A stretch of 64,000 bases of DNA, taken from Pseudodesulfovibrio sp. zrk46. Its GTDB lineage: Bacteria > Desulfobacterota > Desulfovibrionia > Desulfovibrionales > Desulfovibrionaceae. The notes below the pieces were generated by a model. It had not been told where the DNA came from. It searched no databases and saw only the letters and a program-made list of their open reading frames with translations. Below are positions 53,141-60,199 of this stretch, one piece after another; within the stretch, counting starts at the first letter, position 1; every line of letters starts with the position of its first letter. The stretch is taken from assembly GCF_012516435.1 (NCBI RefSeq), contig NZ_CP051216.1:486001-550000 (forward strand). The letters are read 5' to 3'. The position numbers and the translations under genes were made by a program.

Positions 53141-54826
53141 ATGCCAATAACCAACACGCATATCACGATGGGAGACTTCCACTCTTGTCCTTGCGTATTG
53201 ATGCCACATGATACGTCGCTTTCTGCTTTGCTTAAACGCCTGAAAGAAAATCCATGGGCATGCGCAGGACTCATCAAGGACAGCCGTCTGATCGGCGTTG
53301 TCCATGCCCACTCCATCCTTAAAACCATGGATGAGAATTCGGGAAGGGTTATGGCAACTCCCAAGGAATGCGCCTGCAGCGAGTTGGCCTTCACGGATGC
53401 CGACACTCCGCTAACCTCTTTCATGCAGAAGTATTCCAATAAAGATTTCGAACATATAGTGGTCTGCAAGCCCAACGGCCAAATGCAGATCATCTCACAG
53501 GATTCCCACCAGAAGATTCAGAACTTTCAAGAGACTCCCTTGGGCACCATTCTTCCGACGGCGGCACCTTCACTGGCTCTGGAAGAATCGGAGACATGCC
53601 TCAAAGCCCTTGAAGGGCTCAGCGTGGAAACAATGCCCTACCTTGTCACGACCAGTGAGGGGCACCCGACCGGGATCGTCAGTCGCAAGGATATCGCCTC
53701 TGCCATCCAGACCCAGAAGAACATCTGGCAGGTTTCCATTAAAGAGGTGGCGGACTACCGCTACCCGGTCATTGCCGATGACACTCCCATCGGGCAAACC
53801 CTATGTACGCTCGAAAGTGCCAAGGACCCGCTCTTCATCTGCCAAAACTCTCCGACAAATCAGTGTTGGGTTGTAGAAACAGCCCACTTGAACAAACACA
53901 TCGCCCACGCTCTCAATCCGCTCTTTGCGGAATTCAGCCACATTGCTCAACGCACCACCACGCAAGGTCTTTTGCATGCAAGATTGCTGGACCGCACCGT
54001 CAATGAAGCCATGAACGTCGGCGTTATTGCCATCTCGCCACAGCTTGTCATTCAGTACTGCAACAAAGTGGCCGGAAAACTGCTGGATTTGACGGATGAC
54101 ATAGTGGGCAAAAAGCTGTCCGAACTGGGAGCAAACGGCATCAAGGCGTTCAACAGTGTCGAGCCCGTATTGAAAGCTCTCGACAAAGATGTATCACCAG
54201 TTGTCAATCTTGATCTTCCCAACACCTACTCCCCAAGCCTTCAGGCGAAGGTGACCGGCATTTGGGAAAACCGAATTGTCAACGGATACATTTTGACCAT
54301 TGAAGACACCACGGACGTGAAGATTGCAGAGACCAAACTCAGAAAGCTGGCCTATTACGATCCATTGACAGGCCTTCCCAACAGGGCGCTCCTTTTTGAA
54401 CGCCTTTCCATGGAGGTCAAGAAGAGCCGACGGGAGCAAAGCAAGTTCGCAGTGGTGTTTGTGGATTTGGACAGGTTCAAAGAAGTGAACGACAAGCACG
54501 GACACAAAGTCGGTGATGCACTGCTGTCCGAAGTGGCTTCGCGATTCTCCAGCGCGGTCAGAGACTCCGACACTGTGGCCAGGCTCGGTGGCGACGAGTT
54601 TCTCTTTATCCTGCCCAACATGGAATCCAAACAGACGTTGGCCATCGTTATATATAAGGTATTGAGATCCATTTGTGCACCGTTCGAAATAAACGGACTT
54701 TCCCTCTCCATCGGGGCAAGCTTTGGGTCGGCCTATTATCCGGAAGACGGGACCACGCCAGAAGACCTTATCGAGCATGCCGACAAGAATATGTATAAAT
54801 CCAAGAAAAACACCACCACCTGCTGA
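53141..54826 (+). CDS. Diguanylate cyclase with CBS-like N-terminus and PAS domain
   Basis: A 561-residue soluble protein. The first 250 residues look like paired CBS-type units (DTSLSALLKRLKENPWACAG, SEGHPTGIVSRKDIASAIQT). A PAS-like domain (about 285-395) and a GGDEF domain (about 405-555) follow, with YYDPLTGLPNRALLFERL, the intact active site RLGGDEF and the inhibitory RxxD site (RDSD) at the expected spacing. It should make c-di-GMP with product feedback, and is the obvious local source of the signal sensed by the riboswitch and PilZ proteins. The VanZ-like gene follows at 3 bp. The ribosome site is weak. Confidence 0.88.
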   Translation: MPITNTHITMGDFHSCPCVLMPHDTSLSALLKRLKENPWACAGLIKDSRLIGVVHAHSILKTMDENSGRVMATPKECACSELAFTDADTPLTSFMQKYSNKDFEHIVVCKPNGQMQIISQDSHQKIQNFQETPLGTILPTAAPSLALEESETCLKALEGLSVETMPYLVTTSEGHPTGIVSRKDIASAIQTQKNIWQVSIKEVADYRYPVIADDTPIGQTLCTLESAKDPLFICQNSPTNQCWVVETAHLNKHIAHALNPLFAEFSHIAQRTTTQGLLHARLLDRTVNEAMNVGVIAISPQLVIQYCNKVAGKLLDLTDDIVGKKLSELGANGIKAFNSVEPVLKALDKDVSPVVNLDLPNTYSPSLQAKVTGIWENRIVNGYILTIEDTTDVKIAETKLRKLAYYDPLTGLPNRALLFERLSMEVKKSRREQSKFAVVFVDLDRFKEVNDKHGHKVGDALLSEVASRFSSAVRDSDTVARLGGDEFLFILPNMESKQTLAIVIYKVLRSICAPFEINGLSLSIGASFGSAYYPEDGTTPEDLIEHADKNMYKSKKNTTTC

Positions 54827-54829
54827 TAT

Positions 54830-55171
54830 ATGCGTTCAAAAACACTCATACGAACCACCTGGGCCCTCTCGCTGGGACTGATCACTATAGGCTCTCTGAT
54901 ACCCGGATCGTCCACCCCGCAATCAATCCCCCATTTGGACAAACTGCAACATCTCGTGGCTTACGGATGGCTTGCATTCATTCACATGCTGGCCTTTCCC
55001 GGCTCTTCTTTCAGAACCACAGCCCTGCTATTGATTGCATGGGGAGGAGCACTTGAAATCCTCCAGGAATTCGTGCCATATCGGCACTCTTCTATCGAAG
55101 ACATACTAGCCAACTCGATAGGAATTATGTTAGGAGGCTATGTTAGCCTTCACAAAAGGAAACATACATAA
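54830..55171 (+). CDS. VanZ-like membrane protein
   Basis: A 113-residue protein with three or four membrane helices. The VanZ-family pattern is visible: PHLDKLQHLVAYGWLAFIHM, then ALEILQEFVPYRHSSIEDIL and ANSIGIMLGGY. It starts 3 bases after the stop of the GGDEF gene and is 64 bases ahead of tolC, so it sits inside a small operon. Members often accompany exosortase/EPS genes; the biochemical role is unknown. Confidence 0.8.
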   Translation: MRSKTLIRTTWALSLGLITIGSLIPGSSTPQSIPHLDKLQHLVAYGWLAFIHMLAFPGSSFRTTALLLIAWGGALEILQEFVPYRHSSIEDILANSIGIMLGGYVSLHKRKHT

Positions 55172-55235
55172 CTTTCGTTTTGTTAATACTAGGCACAACG
55201 AATAGAATTCGATGAACCATGAACTGAGACCGAAT

Positions 55236-56567
55236 ATGATGCTTAAACAACTCGTACTGACCTGCTTTGCTATTGTTCTGCTGACGCCGACCCTATCCTT
55301 TGGTTCGGAAGAAGTTGTGTCCATCCATGACACTGTCCAAAAGGCAGTCAAGCAGCATCCCCAGATCAAAGCGATTCTCCACAACCGCGAAGCCATTTCC
55401 AACAACTTGGCCGCGGCCATTGGTCGTTTCCTTCCTTCCCTTGACCTGGCCTCTGATTTTGGTCTGCAGAAGTACAACAGCCAGACCACGAGAACTGCTG
55501 GGAATGAAGACAGAACCCGCACAGCTTCGGACTCCACTGTGACCATCACCCAAAATGTTTTTGATGGCATGGACCGCCTCAACAACTACCGCGGCTCCCA
55601 GGCCCGTCTGACCTCTGCAGAATACAGACTGATCGACACCGTCGAAGCCGTTGCCCTCGATTCCATCCGTGCACACCTTGACGTCGCCCGTGAACGCACC
55701 CTGCTTCAGTTGGCAGAAGAGAACGTGGTAACCCACGAAGAAGTACTTGACTCCATCGTTGAGCGAGTCAGCGGCGGTGCAGGCAGCAAGGCAGACGAAA
55801 TGCAGGCAAGAGGTCGAGTCGCCCGAGCCAAGAGTACCCTGATCACCTACACGCAGTCACTGCACACTGCCGAGGCCGAATACATCCGTCAGACCGGCGA
55901 GGCTCCGAAGGAATTGATCACGCCGGAAGAGCAGCTTGAAGCTGCTCCCAAGTCCCTCAATGCAGCCATTGAGTTGACCATGGACGGCAACCCCAAAATC
56001 AAGGCAGCCGACGCTGATATCGTTGCTCTGGAAAAAGACAAGAAGGTACAGCAGGCCAGCTTCTACCCCACCGTGGACATCGAGCTGAGCTCCCGCAACA
56101 CCAACAACCTCGACGGCTCCAATACTTACCTGCGCGACGACAGGGCCATGCTCGCCATGTCCTGGAATATTTTTAACGGTGGCTCCGATTACAAGACTGC
56201 GCAGGCAGCTGACCAGCGCGTCAAGGAAGCCGAGTCCCTCCGTCAGGACACCATCGAAGACCTGGTTCGCCAGACTGCAACTGCATGGGCAGAGTACGAG
56301 GCTGCCGTCGGTCAGATTGAAATGCACGCCGAAGCACTGCAGTACAGCATCCAGTCCCGCGACATGTACATGATGCAGTTCAACGTCGGTCAGCGCTCCC
56401 TGCTGGACGTTCTGGACTCCATCAACGAAGTGTTCAGCAACAGTGTGCTGCTGGAGACCGCCAACAGCAACCACGTCTTCTCCCTCTACAAGTTCCTTGC
56501 CTTGGAAGGCGAGCTCATCAAGCGGTTGCAGATTTCCGAAAAGGCATACGACACGATGCCCAACTAA
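55236..56567 (+). CDS. TolC-family outer membrane efflux protein
   Basis: A 443-residue outer-membrane protein with a signal peptide (MMLKQLVLTCFAIVLLTPTL, cleavage near SFG/SEE). Two structural repeats typical of TolC are visible: long helical segments (VQKAVKQHPQIKAILHNREA; GNPKIKAADADIVALEKDKK) and strands with the pattern LDLASDFGLQKYN and VDIELSSRNTNNL. FNVGQRSLLDVLDSINEVF near the C-terminus matches the family. It would provide the outer-membrane duct for type I export and is a candidate exit for the RTX protein at 34938. The upstream ATG at 55212 lacks a ribosome site. Confidence 0.92.
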   Translation: MMLKQLVLTCFAIVLLTPTLSFGSEEVVSIHDTVQKAVKQHPQIKAILHNREAISNNLAAAIGRFLPSLDLASDFGLQKYNSQTTRTAGNEDRTRTASDSTVTITQNVFDGMDRLNNYRGSQARLTSAEYRLIDTVEAVALDSIRAHLDVARERTLLQLAEENVVTHEEVLDSIVERVSGGAGSKADEMQARGRVARAKSTLITYTQSLHTAEAEYIRQTGEAPKELITPEEQLEAAPKSLNAAIELTMDGNPKIKAADADIVALEKDKKVQQASFYPTVDIELSSRNTNNLDGSNTYLRDDRAMLAMSWNIFNGGSDYKTAQAADQRVKEAESLRQDTIEDLVRQTATAWAEYEAAVGQIEMHAEALQYSIQSRDMYMMQFNVGQRSLLDVLDSINEVFSNSVLLETANSNHVFSLYKFLALEGELIKRLQISEKAYDTMPN

Positions 56568-56580
56568 GAAGCACAGACAC

Positions 56581-56626
56581 AAAAAAAGCGGGGCAAGGCT
56601 GATATCAGCCTTGCCCCGCTTTTTTT
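56581..56626. terminator. Bidirectional terminator, perfect 46-bp palindrome
   Basis: AAAAAAAGCGGGGCAAGGCT pairs perfectly with the following complementary arm, ending in seven T. It lies between tolC and the convergent PilZ gene. Confidence 0.93.
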
Positions 56627-56639
56627 ATTGCCATCATTC

Positions 56640-57323
56640 TTAGATTTGTGCCCCGCCCAGCATTTCCAAATACATGCTCAACTGTGACTCACTGACTCCT
56701 TCCTTGAATTGCACTCCGTAGGTCATCTTGTCGGCCGTCAGGTTAACGCTTTTAACCATCCCGGAGATTTCCATCTCCCCAAGCCCGTAGAGGCTCAGCA
56801 ACACGGTGACCTCTTCGCCAACCTGAATATGATCGTCCTTGCGGACGTTGCAACGGTGTACCGTCATATGACAACCGCCGTCACTGATGTCGTTGATCAA
56901 GCAGAAATAGTGTCCATAATCATTGAACATCCGTGCTGGGACATTGCAATGAAAGCGCTTGCTATTACGAAAATCGAAGGACTCCACTTCCTTTGGATAC
57001 TTCACGTACATCAGGGGAGCTGGATCATACTGAATCTGCAAAATCTCGGCGTAAAAACCATATACGGAGCCTTCTTTGGCAAACTTCATCACCACAGTGG
57101 AACCCGGTGCATATCTGGCACGGTATCCAATCACCAAAGGAATCTGGAGAATGAGAAATTCATACTCACTCAAGCCGATGATTCGCCCTTTGATGGTTTC
57201 CTTTTCGAACACCTTGCCGATCTGTACTTCCGAACCAAAGTAGATGCTGTCATCAGCCCAGTGATCTCTTCTCACCTGGAATTCAGCATCCTCTTCCCGG
57301 TATGCGTTTATCACTCCCGACAT
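56640..57323 (-). CDS. YcgR-like PilZ protein
   Basis: A 227-residue protein with a YcgR-N-like N-terminal domain (about 25-110) and a C-terminal PilZ domain: RNSKRFHCNVPARMF (RxxxR) and NDISDGGCHMTV (the DxSxxG motif). Both c-di-GMP motifs are intact. The start at 57323 is chosen because GGAGG precedes it; an in-frame extension of 15 codons has no such site. This protein lacks the ribbon-helix-helix-like N-terminus of the other two PilZ proteins here and is more likely a motility or export brake. A sigma-54-like element lies 41 bases upstream. Confidence 0.87.
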   Translation of the reverse strand: MSGVINAYREEDAEFQVRRDHWADDSIYFGSEVQIGKVFEKETIKGRIIGLSEYEFLILQIPLVIGYRARYAPGSTVVMKFAKEGSVYGFYAEILQIQYDPAPLMYVKYPKEVESFDFRNSKRFHCNVPARMFNDYGHYFCLINDISDGGCHMTVHRCNVRKDDHIQVGEEVTVLLSLYGLGEMEISGMVKSVNLTADKMTYGVQFKEGVSESQLSMYLEMLGGAQI

Positions 57324-57363
57324 GTGTAGATGTCCTCCCCTGAAAGCAAATTTGCCAGTTCTT

Positions 57364-57379
57364 AGCAACTATCATGCTA
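57364..57379 (-). promoter_or_regulatory. Sigma-54-like promoter of the YcgR-like gene
   Basis: Minus strand TAGCATGATAGTTGCT: the -12 box TTGCT is perfect and the spacing is right, but the first G of the -24 GG is A. The predicted start near 57353 leaves a 30-base leader. Confidence 0.4.
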
Positions 57380-57596
57380 GACTCATAACCAGCTAAAATA
57401 ACATTTCATACCTTCTTACCATTTTTCATCCTCCGTATAATTCCGAAAAAACGGGACTGGCGGAGAGCATACACCATGGGCTTTTCCCCAGTCCCCACCC
57501 GTCATTTTCCATTTTTTTCAGACTCCCATTATTTTTTAAATGTTTCTCAACTTCATTCCCCCGGAAAGCATTGAATGATGCACCCAAATCGAGGAT

Positions 57597-57612
57597 TGGC
57601 ATTGGTTTCGCA
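57597..57612 (+). promoter_or_regulatory. Sigma-54 promoter of the VPLPA-CTERM gene at 57649
   Basis: TTGGCATTGGTTTCGCA contains GG and GC at the exact sigma-54 spacing. A start near 57623 leaves 25 bases before the ATG. One of the two best matches in the window. Confidence 0.6.
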
Positions 57613-57648
57613 ATGAGCTTGCAAAATTAATTTTAACTCAGACAAACA

Positions 57649-58275
57649 ATGCGACAGATTCAAATCATATTTCTTTCTTTTTGCCTGCTTCTGCTGCCTG
57701 CACTTTCACACGCCGCCTATAACGAAGTGACAGTAGCGCAAACGTACAACAACCTCTTTGGCACCAATTACTCCCTGTCAACGCTGCTCGACAGTGCCGC
57801 TGACGAGCCATCCAAATATTGGACCTTAAAAGAGATGAGCTCCTTACAGGTAATGGCCATGGACACTTCCAGTACGACTGATATTATCCTCAGAGTAGTC
57901 GGAAACAATAAAGGCACTCACATCCTCTACTCTCCAGGCTCCTGGGATTGGAGTGAAGGCACTCGAGGCTATGAATTGACTAATGAGATAGACCTCGCAG
58001 CCACCTACGGCATCACCGCTGATGATAAGTTTGAACTTCTGGTGGGTAAAAAAAGTATCGACAAACATACTAGCCGTATGTTCTGGGCGCCCGGCGAAAA
58101 CCCGAATGCATTTCTGTTGGGATTTAACGACAACAAAGGTGGCTGGGACGCTCCCGGTTCAGACTTGAACGAACCAATATTGTACGCCAAAACGAGTGCT
58201 ACACCGATTCCTGCGGCAGCATGGCTGCTGGGCACAGGTCTTGTCGGTCTGATTGGGTTCAGAAGAAGACAATAG
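57649..58275 (+). CDS. VPLPA/PEP-CTERM sorted secreted protein
   Basis: A 208-residue protein with signal peptide MRQIQIIFLSFCLLLLPALS (cleavage near SHA/AY), a body with YNEVTVAQTYNNLFGTNYSL and the tail TSATPIPAAAWLLGTG, helix, IGFRRRQ. The FLLGFNDNKGGWD segment and KTSATPIP tail resemble the protein at 28196 (LLLGFNDSNNGVD, KTSATPIP), so the two are paralogues. A sigma-54 promoter lies upstream. It ends 109 bases before uppP, with a terminator between. Confidence 0.87.
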   Translation: MRQIQIIFLSFCLLLLPALSHAAYNEVTVAQTYNNLFGTNYSLSTLLDSAADEPSKYWTLKEMSSLQVMAMDTSSTTDIILRVVGNNKGTHILYSPGSWDWSEGTRGYELTNEIDLAATYGITADDKFELLVGKKSIDKHTSRMFWAPGENPNAFLLGFNDNKGGWDAPGSDLNEPILYAKTSATPIPAAAWLLGTGLVGLIGFRRRQ

Positions 58276-58298
58276 TACTCCTGAAATTAGCCAACCCC

Positions 58299-58362
58299 TA
58301 AAAAGGCACACCGCACACTTCCCTGTCTGTGACCGGAAGCAAGCGTTTGTGCCTTTTTATTA
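58299..58362 (+). terminator. Terminator of the VPLPA-CTERM gene at 57649
   Basis: AAAAAGGCACA pairs with TGTGCCTTTTT across a long loop that contains further internal pairing. It separates the gene from uppP. Confidence 0.7.
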
Positions 58363-58384
58363 TTCCCCATTCAAAGGACAACTC

Positions 58385-59176
58385 ATGGACAACTGGTATC
58401 TCGCCGTCATTCTTGGCATAGTGGAAGGACTGACCGAATTCCTGCCCATTTCAAGCACCGGGCATCTGATCATCACAGGGCACCTCCTCGGATACACAGG
58501 AGCCCACGCAGAGACATTCGAAGTCGCCATTCAGTTGGGGGCCATACTTGCGGTAGTAGTTCTCTACCGCGATATCTTCTTGGGGCTGCTGACGAAAAAT
58601 CCGGATAAGCCATTTTCAGGCATGCGCGGCATAGGCTTACTCATTTTGACATCTATCCCGGCCTCTGTTGTGGGACTCCTCGCCCATTCCTACATCAAGT
58701 CACACCTGTTCAATCCTATCACGGTCTCCATGGCCCTGTTCGTCGGCGCAATCATCATCCTGATTGTTGAGCAACTGAACCTTACCCCAAAAACCGAATC
58801 CATCGACGAGGTAACGCCTGGCCTCGCTCTGGGCATTGGCTTCTTCCAATGCCTCGCATTGTGGCCAGGATTCTCCAGATCAGCCGCCACCATCATGGGC
58901 GGCATGATCCTCGGAGCCAAACGTACTGTGGCCGCAGAATACTCTTTTATAGCAGCGGTCCCCATCATGGTCGCCGCGACAGGATACGACCTGCTCAAGA
59001 GCTACCAACTTTTCTCGGCCAATGACGCCCTCTTCCTCGCCATAGGTTTCATCACTTCATTCATCACGGCTTTGGCAGCGATCAAACTCTTCATTGTCCT
59101 GCTGCAAAAGATCACGCTGAGAGGATTCGCCTACTATCGACTCATCGTCGCTCCGATTGTGTTTTTCACTATGTAA
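58385..59176 (+). CDS. uppP: Undecaprenyl-diphosphatase (BacA family)
   Basis: A 263-residue inner-membrane phosphatase that recycles undecaprenyl pyrophosphate to the monophosphate carrier used for peptidoglycan and polysaccharide synthesis. The two signature blocks are intact: EGLTEFLPISSTGHLIITGH and WPGFSRSAATIMGGMILGAK. About eight membrane helices. The start at 58385 has AAAGGA 7 bases upstream and matches normal UppP length; a longer frame would begin within the upstream gene. Its position between sorted-protein genes and near the EPS locus suits a role in carrier recycling for polymer assembly. Confidence 0.95.
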   Translation: MDNWYLAVILGIVEGLTEFLPISSTGHLIITGHLLGYTGAHAETFEVAIQLGAILAVVVLYRDIFLGLLTKNPDKPFSGMRGIGLLILTSIPASVVGLLAHSYIKSHLFNPITVSMALFVGAIIILIVEQLNLTPKTESIDEVTPGLALGIGFFQCLALWPGFSRSAATIMGGMILGAKRTVAAEYSFIAAVPIMVAATGYDLLKSYQLFSANDALFLAIGFITSFITALAAIKLFIVLLQKITLRGFAYYRLIVAPIVFFTM

Positions 59177-59313
59177 GCGGTGCTAGCAACCGTACCAAAA
59201 GATGGAAGCGGAATAAGAGACACGTTCCAGACGCATCCAGTAAAATCAGACAAAATATCCGACAACTCAAGTCTGTTTTGCAACCTGTCTAGAATTACTG
59301 ACATATGAATTAA

Positions 59314-59329
59314 TGGCACCCAACTTGCT
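59314..59329 (+). promoter_or_regulatory. Sigma-54 promoter of the VPLPA-CTERM gene at 59369
   Basis: TGGCACCCAACTTGCT matches the consensus TGGCACGN4TTGCW with one change and exact GG/GC spacing. The start would be near 59340, leaving 29 bases before the ATG. Confidence 0.68.
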
Positions 59330-59368
59330 CATTAAGAGCGATCAAGCACATTTTATGAGGAGTGGGAA

Positions 59369-59851
59369 ATGAAAAGAACTATCACAATTCTGGCCTTCGT
59401 TATTGCGCTGAGTTTTGCCTCAATCGCTAACGCTGATGTATTTACTTTTGACCAGCCGATTGCGAATCCAGCGGACTTTGCACTTGAAGGCGAGAATGTT
59501 TCTGCACAATTTACAAACTTCGATGCCATCTCCGTGCAGAACTATCTTATTGATTTACCAGGTGGCCCGGGTACTATCTCTTTCGACCAAGCAGTCTTCA
59601 TTAAAGCCATTGATTTTGTGCAAGGCCTCCCCAGCAGTGTATCCATCTGGACCTCAATCGATTCTGACCCACTAACATTCGCCTCCCTCACTGACTATGC
59701 CGGTCCAGCATTAGGCATAGTACAAATTCAATTTGACGGTTTTTACGCCATGGCAAGCCTCGAAGCCTCTCCTACTCCCATCCCTGGTGCAGTCTGGCTC
59801 CTTGGCTCCGGCCTGCTCGGACTTGTCGGGCTTCGCAGAAAGTTCGACTAA
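59369..59851 (+). CDS. VPLPA/PEP-CTERM sorted secreted protein
   Basis: A 160-residue protein with signal peptide MKRTITILAFVIALSFASIA (cleavage near NA/DV), a body starting DVFTFDQPIANPADFALEGE, and the tail SPTPIPGAVWLLGSGLLGLV ending LRRKFD. GAGGAG lies 7 bases before the ATG. It is monocistronic, with a sigma-54 promoter upstream and a terminator downstream. The FTF opening is shared with the protein at 34413. Likely a sorted surface protein of the same exosortase system. Confidence 0.87.
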   Translation: MKRTITILAFVIALSFASIANADVFTFDQPIANPADFALEGENVSAQFTNFDAISVQNYLIDLPGGPGTISFDQAVFIKAIDFVQGLPSSVSIWTSIDSDPLTFASLTDYAGPALGIVQIQFDGFYAMASLEASPTPIPGAVWLLGSGLLGLVGLRRKFD

Positions 59852-59898
59852 TCATAAAGGATGTAGTACCTCTCCCTGCATTCTTATACTGAGCGACC

Positions 59899-59936
59899 CA
59901 AAAGCCGCTTCTACATGTGTAGGAGCGGCTTTTTCG
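59899..59936 (+). terminator. Terminator of the VPLPA-CTERM gene at 59369
   Basis: AAAAGCCGCTTCTACA / TGTAGGAGCGGCTTTTT stem with one mismatch. Fourth member of the AGCCGCTTCT terminator family. Confidence 0.88.
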
Positions 59937-59980
59937 TATCCAATGATCAAGTCCTTTGATTGGAACAAGGAGAAACTGAA

Positions 59981-60175
59981 ATGCCTGTTATTCGTGTAGA
60001 AATGTGGGAAGGGCGCAACGAAGATCAAAAGCGCGAACTAGTAGAAGTCATGACCAGAGAAATGGCCAGAATCACGAATTGCAGTGAGGAATCCATCTAC
60101 ATCATAATCGACGAGGTCAAGAAGCAAAACTGGGGCGCGGGAGGCCAACTCTGCTCTGGTAAGTATCCCGACTAA
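59981..60175 (+). CDS. 4-oxalocrotonate tautomerase family protein
   Basis: A 64-residue enzyme of the tautomerase superfamily. After removal of Met the catalytic Pro1 is exposed (MPVIRVEMWEGRNEDQKREL). The segment EESIYIIIDEVKKQNWGAGG fits the conserved second half of short tautomerases. AAGGAG lies 8 bases before ATG 59981; a start 7 codons earlier would bury Pro1. Keto-enol tautomerisation of a small oxo acid is expected, but the physiological substrate is unknown. It converges on the SLC13-type transporter gene. Confidence 0.85.
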   Translation: MPVIRVEMWEGRNEDQKRELVEVMTREMARITNCSEESIYIIIDEVKKQNWGAGGQLCSGKYPD

Positions 60176-60199
60176 ACGGTTAATTGCCATTGGTGCTCT

